From positions 12,611,011 through 12,675,010 of the forward strand of contig NC_073308.1 in assembly GCF_027595985.1 (NCBI RefSeq): a DNA stretch of 64,000 bases. The letters run 5' to 3'. This document shows, in pieces, positions 1 through 11,159 of this stretch (position 1 is its first letter; each line of letters begins with the position of its first letter). The notes under the pieces are model-generated. The model made no database searches. It saw nothing but the letters and a program-made list of their open reading frames with translations, and had not been told where the DNA came from. The translations under genes were made by a program, and so were the position numbers. The stretch is from Sorex araneus (taxonomy: Eukaryota; Chordata; Mammalia; Eulipotyphla; Soricidae).

Positions 1-19
1 TCTTCAGATAAAGATTCAG
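1..19 (+). CDS. Putative exon E1 (3' end only) of an unnamed coiled-coil gene
   Basis: The window opens inside what looks like an exon: 19 bases followed by a strong donor, GTAAGAG, at 20-26. Read as TCT TCA GAT AAA GAT TCA G it gives SSDKDS and ends in phase 1. That matches the phase-1 start of the next candidate at 5231, and the split codon becomes GTG (Val). The case rests on the donor and on phase agreement with the rest of the chain. A donor this good can occur by chance, and the exon start is outside the window. Confidence 0.4.
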
Positions 20-1202
20 GTAAGAGCTCAGATCATGAGTAAACACTAATTGTTCTAGAATCCATGAGGAACATAAAAAGAAGTAAGTTTTGATAATGAG
101 TTACAAAGAGCCACCGTGCAACTTTTGTTTTCTGTCCTTCATAAAAGCTTTAGTTTTCTTTTTAATTATCTAAGAAACTCATGATAGGTTCATGAAATTT
201 AAGACAGTATTGTGTTTTTGAATTTAGCACAGTATTGTGTTTTTGAATATCAGTTACTCAGTCATGGTTTTAAAATCTGGAAATATGTTACCAAAAAAAG
301 ACCAAAAAGAATTTCATCTTCTGAGATCATGGAGAGAACTAGAGGAGCTAAGATGCTTGTGTTGCTGGCAGCTCCCCAGTTTCTATCCCCAGAACTCAGA
401 ACATACAATTCCCTCAGAACCATCAGGAGTTATCTGAACACAAAGCCAGGAGTAATCCCTGGACACTGTAAGGTGAAAACCCCAACAAAGCAAAACCAAA
501 ATTCAAGTTAGTATATTGTATAAATCTTATGCCAATTGAATTGTAATGAATGGAAGTTAATATAGAGAGAGCTCTTTATAGCTACATAGGGGATTGCAAT
601 GACCATGTAAAAATTACTTGAATATCTGATAATTAGGAACTCAGGTATTCTTCTCTGTTACCATATACATATGTCAAGCAGCAGAACTGTCAATCCTTGC
701 CAGTGTGTCATAATACAAATAAGATATTGGATTTTAAAAATGTTTACTGACAGTATAGTAGTCTGAAATACAAAGAGCCAGTAAAAACTTACATACGTAA
801 ATATTTGTTATCATTTAGTTGGTATTTAATTTTTATGAAGATAATTTTGAGCCCTTGTAAGGAAGCACTAGGGAAAATGTAAGTCTGTTATTTCCAATAT
901 TATTTCTAAAGGTTCAAGGAGGAAATATCAACTATTTCAAGTAAAATAGGAATCATCTAAGTTTAACTTTTGAAAACATTTTTGTTTTCTCTGTCTTTTA
1001 TGGCTGGGATTATTCAAACAACTTCTCCGATGATAACAATTTTGGATCAAAACTTTGTTATTTTATTTGATTAGATAAACATAATTCCGTGGGAGAGGGG
1101 AGTTAAAAAATTCCTGGAGGCGTTGCCTAGTTCTATGAAAATTATTATTATCTACTTTAAAATGTTTAATTGCTGTGAAATAGACACTTATGTAGTTATT
1201 CA
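20..1202. other. Intron-like sequence, no feature seen
   Basis: AT-rich unique-looking DNA. The short open frames near 212-511 have no coding character. I recognise no repeat, RNA gene or exon here. Confidence 0.5.
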
Positions 1203-2377
1203 TGAATAAGTTTCAAGCATACAGTGTTCCAAAACCAATCCCTTCACCAGTGTCCTCTTCCCACCACCAATGTCCCAGTTACCTTCCTGCTCCTCCCCCA
1301 TCCTGTCTGCAGAGCAGGCCCTTTCCTTCTGCACCATTGTCTTGCTATTCCTTTTTCTAACTGATTTTCCACCCTCCCCCTCCCCAGTGGCAAGCTTCTT
1401 CTTAAAGAAGAGTTCTCCCACTCTTTGTTTCTATCACCCTTGGGGCTCTCTTATTCCTTGATGAGCTTCCTTATATCCTACACATGAGAAAGATCATTTG
1501 GTGCCTATCACTTTCCCTCAGACTCTCTTCATTCAGCATGATACTCTCCAGATCCATCCACATGGGAGCAAATTGCATGATTTTATCTTTTTCTTACTGC
1601 TGAATAGTAATCCGTCATGCATATGTACCATACTGTTATCCAGTCATCTCTTCCTGGGCACCTGGATTTTCCAGATTTTGGCTAGTGTGAATAGTGCTGC
1701 AATGAAGCTAAGAGTGCAAATAACTTTCTGGTGTTGTGCTTTTGGACCCTTGGGCTATATGCTAAGGAGCGGGGTATGCTGGATCTTACAGAAGCTCTAG
1801 GGCTAGGTTTTTGAGTAATAATCATATTGCCTTCCAGTAAGGCAGAATGAGTTGACATTTCCACAAACCATGAGTGAGAGTTCCTTTTCCTCCACATCCT
1901 TGCCAACACTGATTGTTGTTCGTCTTTGGAGGAGAGCCAGTCTCTCTGTTGTGAGGTGTTATCTCATTGTTTTTTGCATTTTCCTGATGACTTGTGATAT
2001 AGAGCCATTTCTCATATGCCATTGGCCATTTATATTGTTTTAAATAAAGTTCCTGTTCATTATTCTTCTCATTTTCTGATGGGGTGGATACTTTGTTCAT
2101 ATAGAGTTCTACCAATGCTCTATACATTTTGGATATTGGTGGAATGGTGCACCAATAGGTTTCCTCAGTCTGTGGGATGTCTATGTGTCTGGTCTCCGTT
2201 TCTTTAGAGGGCCAGAGGATTCTTAAGGTAGACCCATTTGTATATCATTGCTTCCATTTGATTGATCGAAGGCAAATTCTGTAAAGATGCCTCTGGCTTC
2301 ATTGTCATGGAGAATCCTACCAATATTTTCGTCAATGAACTGTATAAAGTCTGGGAAGTGTCAAGGTCTTTAATTCA
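1203..2377 (-). mobile_element. L1 3' UTR and ORF2 3' end, interrupted by an LTR
   Basis: Antisense L1. The C-rich stretch at 1230-1400 is the reverse of the L1 3' UTR also seen at 11160, 24955 and 35655. It is followed by the reverse complement of the ORF2 C-terminal region, for example 1540-1720, which parallels 25620-25700. The element stops at 2377 where a solo LTR begins and resumes at 2994. The reading frame is decayed. Confidence 0.75.
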
Positions 2378-2993
2378 TGTTGCATGAACGTTCGTGCAAT
2401 CGGAGGCGCTGAGATAGGAACGCGGTAGAAATGCCTTGATTGGAGGACTAAGGCTCGCTCTGGCTCTTAGCAAAGGCAGAGGGCCTCGTGGACCTCCTTT
2501 TATTGATCATGGTACCCTAAAGGGCGCAATACAGTGACATCACCAAAGGCATCAATAGATGTTACAGGAAGAACATTGAGGCAACATTATTTCCTTGTAT
2601 CCGCAGGCCAGTAATCTAGGCCTCTGGATAGAAGATGTAAAACCAAAACTGAAACCTTCCTTGGGCTAAAAGCACTTGGTTTTACATCCCAAAGACAAAG
2701 CTGGGCCCTGCACCTGAAATCTACAATTTACACTATCAAAGGTCAGGCCTGGCTAACACCATCTGCATGTCAAAGACCAGCCAGGCTTCTGTGAGAGAAG
2801 GAAAAACTGCTCTTTTCAGTATGCTGAAATTATTTTTCTGAAGGCAGCTTGAAGGGGGGAAATGTTCAGCTTCATCCAAACCAGTCAGGACACAGGAGAA
2901 GTCTCGCCCATTTTCATGGGTCCCTATGTTCCTGTCCGTAGTATGGTACAGTATACATGGGCTCGCCCTGATAGCTCAGTCCAGCCCCAACAA
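2378..2993 (-). mobile_element. Solo LTR of a class II-type endogenous retrovirus, with 6-bp target duplication
   Basis: Read on the minus strand this LTR starts TGTTGGGG and ends GCAACA, with short inverted termini. It is flanked by AATTCA at 2372-2377 and again at 2994-2999, a perfect 6-bp target duplication typical of class II (betaretrovirus-like) elements. A poly(A) signal AATAAA lies on the minus strand near 2500. The same LTR occurs at 3146-3715 and at 55354-55926. No coding region remains. It sits inside the L1 at 1203-3145. Confidence 0.8.
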
Positions 2994-3145
2994 ATTCATT
3001 TTGACTTTTGTGCATGGTGTTAGAAATCTGAGTTTTTTTTTTTTTTATGAGGGTCTGTCTTTGTTTCCGTATGATGCTTTTGACGGTTTAAGTTGAGGGA
3101 AGTCAGAGGATTTTCCCAGAGGATTGCTTTGCCTATGAAGGGGTG
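2994..3145 (-). mobile_element. Continuation of the interrupted L1 fragment
   Basis: Sequence beyond the first LTR carries on the antisense L1 ORF2 text. The block around 2994-3030 parallels 26330-26370 in another L1 copy. It includes a T-rich run near 3032-3046. It ends where the second LTR inserted. Confidence 0.55.
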
Positions 3146-3715
3146 TGTTGGGGGATGGACTGAGCTATAAGAGCGAGCCCACATAGACTGTACTACAGAC
3201 AGGAACATTTTCCCCCTTCAAGCTGCCGTCAGAAAATAATTTCAGTATATTGAAATGGGCAGTTTTCCTTTTCTCACAGAAGCCTGGCTGGTCTTTGACA
3301 TCAGATCTCAAGTGCTAGCCAGGCCTGATCTTTGACATTTGTAGTTTCTGGGCTCTGGCCCAGCCTTGTCTTTGGGATGTAAATCCAAGTGCTTTTAGCC
3401 CAAGAAAGGTTTCAATTTTGGTTTTGTGTCTTCTTTCCGGAGGCCAAGATTACTGGCCTGCAGATGCAAGAAAATAATACATCTTCTACTGCCTCAATGT
3501 TCTTCCTGTAACTTCTTTTGATGCCTTTGGTTTCATCACTGTATTGCACCCTTTAGAGGTACCAAGATCAATAAAAGGCGATCATGAGGCTCTCTACCTT
3601 TGTCAAGAGTCAGAGAGAACCTGGGCCCTCCGTGAAGTACATTTCTTCCCCGTTCCTTGTCTCAGCACCTTGGACCGCACGAATATTCACGCAACATCCA
3701 AATATTCACGCAACA
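3146..3715 (+). mobile_element. Second solo LTR of the same family, opposite orientation, with 6-bp target duplication
   Basis: Starts TGTTGGGGG and ends CGCAACA. The flanks at 3140-3145 and 3716-3721 are both GGGGTG, so this is an independent insertion with its own target duplication. AATAAA is present near 3569-3574. The last 40 bases contain a short internal duplication of the terminal segment (AATATTCACGCAACA twice). It lies 152 bases from the oppositely oriented LTR at 2378-2993. Confidence 0.8.
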
Positions 3716-3721
3716 GGGGTG

Positions 3722-4784
3722 TTTACTGTTCAATATGAAATGCAGGAGTGTTGCAAGTAGTTTCTGGAACCGGAAGTAGTCTAGTTAGGCTCCGGATTCT
3801 GGTTGATCAGCAGCAACCCGGATTGAGTCTCAGCGGAGCATGTGCTGGTATCGGCCCGATACTTCCCAAGCGTCCCGCTGTTACAAGTGCATATTTTTTC
3901 CCCCTCCCATTCCCGCGCCTCTAAGTTCGTGCCTGCTTAGTAGACCTCATAATATGGTGGACACCACACCAAGTTTCTCCCAGAAAAGGGAAAAGAACCA
4001 AGAAAGAAGGATATTTCCTCACCTTGGCCAGCATGGGGCTTTGGCTTAGTTCACAGTCTAAAGAAATAGCTGCTACTTTGATTACCTTCAACATTTCAAC
4101 AAAAAAACTCAGTACTATTATTTGGAGTCCCCCCCCCCACAGTAAGACCTGCTAAAAAGGAACCTTTTCATGTTGCTGACAATCAAGAGATATTATGTTG
4201 CGCGGCTGCTGTCGCAGCTGCGTGGTTTTGGATTTCTATATGAAGTCGAGGGAAAATTCTGCTGGCAATTATTGCATCACTGCGATCTTTTACTTCCCTT
4301 TTGTGGTGCTCATATGATGGAAAAACCTGGAGAGAAAAACCCTGCCCCGCTGGCGGCGCGTGGGCCAGTAACTCCGATCACACAGTCTGGAGGCATTTTT
4401 GGGGGAGCTGCTCGTGTCCAAAGTAGTTCAGTTGCCTCCGGGGTCGAGCTTGTGTGGTGGCAGAAAGCCCCTTTTTTTTCTTTTTCAAACATGTGACTGA
4501 GTCTTTCCAACTCACTCAGTCACTACTGGATAGCTTTCTGGGTTGCCTACATTGTCCGTATTGTCTTTGTTCTCTGTTAAAGCTAGTCAGCGTAATTTGC
4601 TAATTCTTTGTCTCGGTTTTCTTGCCTTGGCCCAGGACACTGTGTTCCATGTGGGATAGACAGGAGGAGTGTGGTTTGGCTGAGCCCACTGCTGAATGCT
4701 TGACTCCTCTGCTCACTTATTTACCCAATTAATATTTTTCACTCCAGTATAGTGCCCGGTAGGGTTCCAAGTGACATATTTTTC
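3722..4784. other. Unassigned block with GC-rich portion
   Basis: The part from about 3770 to 4480 is richer in G+C and CpG than its surroundings, and a homopolymer of C occurs near 4130. It has several short open frames on both strands but none I recognise. An old L1 5' UTR or a retroposed transcript end are possible; I cannot decide between them. Confidence 0.35.
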
Positions 4785-5050
4785 TTCTAATTTTTTAAAT
4801 TTTATTGAATCACCGTGTGAGAGTTGCAAGCTTTCATGTTTGGGTCACAATCTCACAATGACCAAGTGACATTTTAACAAAGGATCATTTTCAACTACTA
4901 TTCCTTTCCCTTTTAGTTTTTGAGGCACTATGTTATAATTGATCTTCAGATACACAATTTTCCAACACCTATCCCATCTTCAGTATCAGCTCCCCTCCAC
5001 CAGTATCCTCAGTTTCCCTCCTGCCCCCCACCTTCCTCATATACAGGCAG
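4785..5050 (-). mobile_element. L1 3' end (antisense)
   Basis: Begins with the T-rich reverse of an L1 tail and the phrase TTTTATTGAATCACCGTG, then the C-rich 3' UTR seen in the other antisense L1 copies of this window. Confidence 0.65.
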
Positions 5051-5230
5051 GCATATTTTTAAGTTTAGTTGTTGTAGTTTTTAATTCTCTGATTTAAGAC
5101 TTCCTGGTTCTGTGGTCCAGATGTATACTTACACATTACCACTATACTTCCAATCATTTTTATCTGTTAAATATTCTGCAGTTTCAATAATGCTTTTAAA
5201 ACCATTAAATGTTCTCTTTTTTATTTCTAG

Positions 5231-5264
5231 TGGATGAAGATACTAAAAGAAACATTTCAAGCAG
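5231..5264 (+). CDS. Putative exon E2 of the coiled-coil gene
   Basis: A 34-nt open segment with a T-rich acceptor ending TTTATTTCTAG at 5230 and a donor GTAGAA at 5265. It starts in phase 1 (two bases complete a codon) and reads DEDTKRNISS before ending in phase 2. Both phases match the neighbours at 19 and 9036. The donor is weaker than the others. A short exon supported by splice sites and phase only; no homologue recognised. Confidence 0.45.
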
Positions 5265-5621
5265 GTAGAACATTATTAATGGATATAATAAAGAAATAAG
5301 TAAATACATAGAATAACTAAAGGCAGTTAAGTTTCCTTGGTTTCTTTTGAGCACCATTTAGTGATGATTCTATTTTAGGACAGGTATGATATTGTGTGCT
5401 TTATATTTGTTTCACTTATAGTACTTGTCTTTGCAAAGTCACTCTACTTTGATATAGGCAACATTTTTCTATATATGTAACGGTGGTTTAAAGGAGTTTG
5501 ATTCTTCGACCCACACTTTCATATAATCAAGTAGTTTACCTATGGATTGCCTATTAGCCTCCCTTGCTTCTAAAACCATTCTCTTGTCCTTGATCAGAGA
5601 TTGGTAGTTCCTTAAATATTC

Positions 5622-5765
5622 ACTGTCACTGCCATCCAGTTGCCCATGGATTTGCTCTAGCGGGCACCAGTAATGTCTCCATTGTGAGACCTGTTGTAAC
5701 AGTTTTTGGCGTACCAAACATGCCACGGGTAGCTTGCCAGGCTCTGACCTGTGGGCTAGATACAA
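5622..5765 (-). mobile_element. Composite SINE fragment, antisense
   Basis: Contains the reverse of the SINE tail (CACTGTCACTGCCATCCAG near 5625) and the GCTTGCCAGGCTCTG motif near 5735. Read on the minus strand, the tail encodes a YWCPLEQI-like stretch, which I take as derived from the C-terminus of an RTE reverse transcriptase. Confidence 0.7.
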
Positions 5766-5954
5766 TTTATTTTATATTGCTCTATTCAAGGAAAACTTAA
5801 AGAAATGACAGATGGAATTATCAGAAGATAAATAAACAACTGTCTGTAGTGATCATAGTTGCTATATGATTTTAAACTATGTAAATAAGGAAATTCAAAT
5901 CATGTCATACATTATAGTATACTCCCTGTTTTCATATGATTCCAACTCTGGCAT

Positions 5955-6085
5955 CTAAAGCACTGTAGCTCTGTCACTGTAACACTGTCATCCCGTTGTT
6001 CATCAATTTGTTCAAGCAGGCACCAGTAACGTCTCCATTGTGAGACTTGTTACTGATTTTGGCATATCAACTACGCCACATTGCA
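5955..6085 (-). mobile_element. Composite SINE fragment, antisense
   Basis: Shares the tail block with 5622-5765: CTGTCACTGTAACACTGTC, then GCAGGCACCAGTAACGTCTC, ending in the TTTTGGCATATC motif. The tRNA-like head is missing. Confidence 0.7.
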
Positions 6086-6389
6086 TTAAATTTTATTTTG
6101 TACTTGAACAAGATTGTGGTAACTCATATTTTCTGTTATAAATGAGGCTTCTTTTTCCCCCCTTAGATATTTTACATTCCTTGGTCAAAAATCTTTAAAA
6201 AATGCCAAGTAGAATTATTAGAAAATAACTCAATCAAAGTATATATGTGATCATTAACTGCTATATGCTTTTTTATACGTTCTTAATCTAGTAGAGGATA
6301 ATCATAGACAGCATTAGTGAGTGCCATATTCAATACAACATGTGATGGGAACGAAGTTTCTGCTTTCCTTTAAAGAACTCTTTTAAGGG

Positions 6390-6556
6390 ATATTGTGTAT
6401 CATAGAGACAAGGGAGTGGTGGGATGGGGGAGGGATATTGGGGACATTGGTGGTTGAAACTGTACACTAGTTGAGGGATGGGTGTTCAATCATTGTATGA
6501 CTGTAACTCAAACATGAAAGCTTTGTAACTATATCACAGTGATTCAATAAAAAAAT
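6390..6556 (+). mobile_element. L1 3' end, sense
   Basis: Sense copy of the L1 3' UTR: GTATGACTGTAACTC near 6495, then an AATAAAAAAA tail near 6546. It matches the reverse complement of the antisense 3' ends elsewhere. Confidence 0.65.
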
Positions 6557-6589
6557 GAAGGAAATTTTAATGCCTCTTGCAAAACTGGT

Positions 6590-7470
6590 TTCAAGGCTAT
6601 GAATTCCATGAGATGTTGCATATCTATTAAGCACTGTATTATCCCTTCAACTGAATAATAATCTAGCTGAATAGAGTATTCTTGGTGAGGTGTTCAGCTG
6701 CACTTTTACTATATCTTTCCATATTCTTATGGCGTGTCCAGTCTCATTGGATAGATTAGCTGTAAGTCTTAAGGACTTTTTGGGTATGTAAGTTCCTTTT
6801 TTGATCTTTCTGCTTTAACTAAATAGTCCCTTCTCTCTTTAGCTTTTTGTGATTTTGAATAGAATGAGTCTTGATGTTTTTCTGAATTGGGTCTTTTTCA
6901 CCTGAGCCCTTGAGGCCTCTTGGATTTCAGGCCTCTTGGATCTCAGTGCCTATCATCCTTATCTTGGGGAAGTTCTTATCAATGGGTTCTTGAACTATTC
7001 TTTCTTTACATTTGCTTTCTTGTTCTTCAGGGACTCCAATAATTCTTCTGTTGTTCCTCAGGAGTTCATCCCATAGGTTTCTAGTATGTTGTTCATTTCT
7101 TTGCAAACTTTCTGCTTCACTGTCTGCTTTTTCCTAGCAGCTTCATCTTGGAGGTCCTCAATATTTTGCTCAGCTTTTGTCATTCTGTTGTTCAGAGCTT
7201 CTGTTGACATTTTAAAACTATCCCCTACCATGTTATTCATTCTAGTCCTTTCTGGCTGTCAGAGCTGTTTTCATTCCAACTCATACTTCTTAGGCTTTGC
7301 TGATTACCTGTGCTAGTGTGTGTTTGATCTCACTGAATTTCATCATCATAGTGTCATTAGACATTTTCTGAAGATTCACTGGTGTTGATAATGTCTTCTG
7401 TGATCACGTTTTCACTCATTGAGCTTCTACCTACTTTTCCCATTGGTTTTTCTAGTGTGCTTGTGGCGCT
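6590..7470 (-). mobile_element. Decayed L1-like segment with ORF1 coiled-coil
   Basis: On the minus strand at 7058-7240 a short open frame reads as a heptad-rich helix (EQNIEDLQDEAARKKQ) typical of L1 ORF1 proteins. The rest is frame-broken. The assignment to L1 is from character and context, not from a full match. Confidence 0.5.
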
Positions 7471-7961
7471 GGGGGTGGGCTTTTACAGTTAACCCACTGG
7501 AAAGTTGGTGAAGGATTAGACAGTGGTTTCCCTCTGTGCTCTACGTAGCCTCACAGTATGACAGGCAGAACTGTGAGCAGCATGGAATGTGTTGAGTACA
7601 TGTGAATGCGTGCTTCAGGAGCTTGCGATGGGCCCTTACTAGGATGTAGGTCATGTGTGAAGACTACAATACCCACCTGAGAGGGAGGGGCTCTTATCCC
7701 ATTGGAGTTTTGTTTGCCTCCCTTCAGATGAGCCAGTGAGAGTGATATCAGCTAGAGGAGAGCCTCACCTAGAATGGTGGAGCAGCAAACAGAAGGTCTC
7801 ATTCTTTTACTTCTCTTTTCCTTTGACACTTTATTATAATTGCTGGTTTTTATTTCATCCTTGAGATGGCTACTTGTAAAGGCTCTCTGCATTCAGGATT
7901 TTGTTACAGTGGCTTGATATTCAGTATATGGAGTCTTTTATTGTTTTTTGTTTGTTCCTTT

Positions 7962-8120
7962 GTTCATTTTTGGGCCACAGCAGACTGGTGTCAGGGCTCA
8001 ATCCTGGATCTGCTAACGGATCACACTGGTAGGATTATATACAGTATGGGCCTAAAACTGAGTGGGTGGAGTGCAAAGCAAATGCCCTACCACTGGTATG
8101 ATTGCTCAGGCCTGTATATG
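7962..8120 (-). mobile_element. tRNA-headed SINE, antisense, degenerate
   Basis: Contains TTTTGGGCCACAGC near 7968, the reverse of the SINE body, and ends with TGATTGCTCAGGCC, the reverse of the tRNA-like head. Confidence 0.6.
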
Positions 8121-8729
8121 AATTCATTTGTACTCTGACTATATCCTTTTTTAAGTTGATTGAATTTTTCTTCTAGTGATTGCTTAATTCCCATTGCTGT
8201 TACACAGACTTGACTTATGGTCCTCTTTGCCTGAACTTGAGGATTTTGAACACCTCTGAGAATGCCTGGACTTGTCCCTCTCTGCCAGTGCAAATTGATC
8301 TCTTGGTTCCTCCATTGTTCATAGTTTAGTACGTGCTGATATTGGAACTTCATGTTCCTCGTTACCTGAGTACTCACCTCTTTTTATTGGTTTGCAATCA
8401 AGTGCTACTGCTCATGCCTGAGTTATTCTGTTTCTATTACCAATTTCTATAGTGGAATTCAGTGGTACAGACTGGTGTAGATCTATTCCCTACACAGATA
8501 AAACATGGCTTTTATAAGGATATTCTGACACTCACCTAAGACCTTATATAGTTTCTCACAAGCCCTAAGAATATGCTAAGAATATGTGAGGTTTCTGGAG
8601 TATAGTAGTAGCACAGACAAGTTGATTTCTGTAAGAGTCCAGGTTTCAGTAAGGTGGACCACAGGTGGGAGTGATCCCTTCCATGTACCTTACAGGAAGT
8701 TTTAAAAAGTTCACAGGGGAAACAGGAAA

Positions 8730-8830
8730 CAGGTATGTTTTAGGGTATTATATTCATATTTATGTTTGAATATATTCATGCATTATGTATGTATAATGCA
8801 CTACAGAGGCAAGAAGGTAAGATTTACTTC
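8730..8830 (+). repeat. Local duplication, copy 1
   Basis: About 100 bases around the phrase TTATGTTTGAATATATTCATG recur at 9834-9930 with roughly 80-85% identity by eye. The copies are 1.1 kb apart and flank putative exon E3. Confidence 0.6.
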
Positions 8831-9035
8831 TTATTCATTTTATAATATTCATGTCCCTGACCTCAATTCTCACCTGGCATGTTCTTCATTAATTGCTGTC
8901 TTCAAATTCGTCTGTAGAACTATGCTGATAGAACAAAAGAGAAATTTATTGCTTGATTCTCAAATATTTAGAATATTTTTAATTTTGGGACAGTATTAAT
9001 GTTGTAACATTACTTCTTATCCATTTCATAATTAG

Positions 9036-9097
9036 ACGTAAAAGATTCATCTTCAAAAAACTGGGCGCCAAGGTAACTCCTCAAATTGAAAATGCAG
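9036..9097 (+). CDS. Putative exon E3 of the coiled-coil gene
   Basis: A 62-nt open segment with acceptor TTTCATAATTAG and donor GTAAGAATT at 9098. One base completes the previous codon, 20 codons follow, and one base is left over. It reads RKRFIFKKLGAKVTPQIENA, a basic then amphipathic stretch. An inner GGTAAC at about 9072 could act as an alternative donor. Start phase 2 fits E2 and end phase 1 fits E4. No known protein recognised. Confidence 0.55.
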
Positions 9098-9299
9098 GTA
9101 AGAATTCAGAGAAGATTATCCTGGATGGGCTTGGCTGTCTGGAAATTGCATATGAAAAATTTTAGGAGGGGCAATGTACACACCATTTCTCAAATTTGTT
9201 GCTTTTGTCTCGTTAGGTGCAAACTTTTTGCATTTATCAATCATCTATGTTTGAGATGATGTTCTCAGATGTTCACAAGTTGAGATCTCTTGTTTCATT

Positions 9300-9458
9300 G
9301 TTGGGAGGCCATAGCAATGGCCCACAGGGTTTGCTTCTGGCTCTGTACCCAGGTTTCAATGCTGGTGTTGCTCAGTGCTCATATCTATGGCAGGGATTGA
9401 AATCAGATCAGTTGCGTAAAAGCCAAGTGCCTTATTTGCTGTAATGTGTCTCCAGCCC
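9300..9458 (-). mobile_element. tRNA-headed SINE, antisense, degenerate
   Basis: GGAGGCCATAGCAATGGCCC through CTGTAATGTGTCTCCAGCCC. The last phrase is the reverse of the GGGCTGGAG head. Confidence 0.65.
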
Positions 9459-9559
9459 GATATTCTCCTTCTTAACCCACTGTTTCTTATGCAACAGTGT
9501 GCTCTGATACTGTCATAGCCTTACTATAATACAGCAATCCTGAAAGTATGAAATGTTAG

Positions 9560-9740
9560 AGTTAATGTAAAAGTGTAAAAACTTTGGTACATCTACGCAA
9601 TGGCATACTATGCAGCTGTTAGGAGAGATGAATTCATGAAATTTTCTTGTAAACGTGTAGACCTGGAGAGTATCATGCTACGTGAAATGAGTCAGAAAGA
9701 GAGGGAGAGATATCGAATGACTGCACTTATTCGTGGAGTA
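9560..9740 (+). mobile_element. L1 3' region, sense
   Basis: Parallels 47190-47340: TTTGGTACATCTACGCAATG, then a phrase about reaching AAATGAGTCAGAAAGAGAGG. Short, degraded, no usable frame. Confidence 0.65.
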
Positions 9741-9833
9741 TGGTATAGTTTTATATTCTGGTCTTAATACATGTTTTGTTTTTGTTTTTGTTATTGTTGT
9801 TAGAGCCTGACTTCTTCCATGATAACATTTACG

Positions 9834-9930
9834 GCAGGTATGTTTAAGGACATTATATACACATTTATGTTTGAATATATGCATGTATTATAAACGTATA
9901 ATGCAGTACAGAGGCTAGAAGATAAGATGT
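9834..9930 (+). repeat. Local duplication, copy 2
   Basis: Second copy of the 8730-8830 segment. Similarity continues weakly toward 10010 with shared CT-rich phrases. Confidence 0.55.
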
Positions 9931-10394
9931 ACTAATCCTTATACCCTGAACTCAGCCTTAGGGGATGTTTTACACTTGATTTCTTCTGTCTTCACACTGA
10001 CTTTGCAAAATGTGTTTTCTGCCACCTGTGACTTATTACTCAGCTTGGCTAAATGAGTATTATTTTAAAATGCAGGATTTTATTGTAGCATGTGGCTGGT
10101 GTGTGAATTTCCTATTCCTTAGGGCCTCTGTACAGGTAGATAGCTACTATGCTACACAAGCTGGACAAAGAGATGCAAATCAAAACGACAAAGACATTTA
10201 GTTTATGTTTACTGTTACTTTGATTTTTCCCATGAAGGAAACAGTATGTTCATACAGTTTCGTTGGTAATACTGAGTGAGAAGCATAGAATTTCTCATCT
10301 TTTTTGTTGTTGTTTGTTTGTTTTTCACATCAGTGTGTGGAGTAGATCACAGCTAGTGAGGCCACAGAGTATCTTTTTAATTTGGATAGCATAT

Positions 10395-10510
10395 TTATTT
10401 ATTACTTTGGCAGTCACACCCAGTGATGCTCAGGAGTTACTCCTGGCTCTGCACTCGGGTTTCACTCCTCACAGTGCTTGAGGGGACCGTATGGGATGAA
10501 AAGGGTCAAC
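10395..10510 (-). mobile_element. SINE body fragment, antisense
   Basis: TATTACTTTGGCAGTCACAC followed by GCTCAGGAGTTACTCCTGGC, the reverse of the SINE body. The head is lost. Confidence 0.6.
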
Positions 10511-10683
10511 TTCATGCGATGCCCCCTTATTGCTATGCTGTGTGTTTGGGATCCCTCTTAGACCTTCCTTGACTCAGGAAGCTCTGCCCTTGTTGGTTGA
10601 GGTTTACGTGCTGTAGATAGATATGCAGCCCTGTAGAAGATGTTCTAAAGTGGAAATGTGTGTGGAAAGAAGACTAAAAATAG

Positions 10684-10860
10684 GATCCGAAGGCTGTACG
10701 GAACCATGGGTAAGGCGCTTGTCTTACTAGCTGTGGCCTGATTGGATCCCCAGTACTGCATATGATCCCCTGGGTACTATCTGGAGTAAACCCTGAGCAT
10801 ACTCAAGAGATAAATCCCGAGCACTAGCATATAGGAGGCTACATCCCTGCCCTGAAAAAA
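10684..10860 (+). mobile_element. tRNA-headed SINE, sense, old copy
   Basis: Recognisable order: degraded head with GGTAAGGCGCTTGTC, body phrase ATGATCCCCTGGG, A-rich end at about 10855. Diverged from the young copies at 28338 and 34195. Confidence 0.55.
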
Positions 10861-10987
10861 ATCAGATGTCAAAATGTAATTATAGCAAGAAATTTAATAT
10901 AGAAGTAGTGTACCTTTCACTTGATTTTGTAAATAGAGATATTGTTTCTCATGTTTCTCATTCATTTTCTCTTTCTTGTTTACCCAG

Positions 10988-11036
10988 CCAATCAGGCACT
11001 GATGGAGCTAGATGTCACTCAAATGAGGAGACCCAG
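10988..11036 (+). CDS. Putative exon E4 of the coiled-coil gene
   Basis: A 49-nt open segment behind the best acceptor in the window: a long CT-rich tract running into GTTTACCCAG at 10987. The donor is GTAGAT at 11037. With the leftover G of E3 it continues ANQALMELDVTQMRRP and leaves two bases (phase 2). That phase fits either E5 at 16571 or, if E5 is skipped, E6 at 21258. Product unknown; the joined E2-E4 text ends in a basic run. Confidence 0.6.
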
Positions 11037-11159
11037 GTAGATATCGATTAAATGAATTAGCTGGCACGAGTTTAATATCTCTTTAGTGAATGATCCCTCA
11101 TGACTCTTTGATCCATCTGTTGTATTTAATTCTCTGATGGATGTGGATGAAAATGAGCA

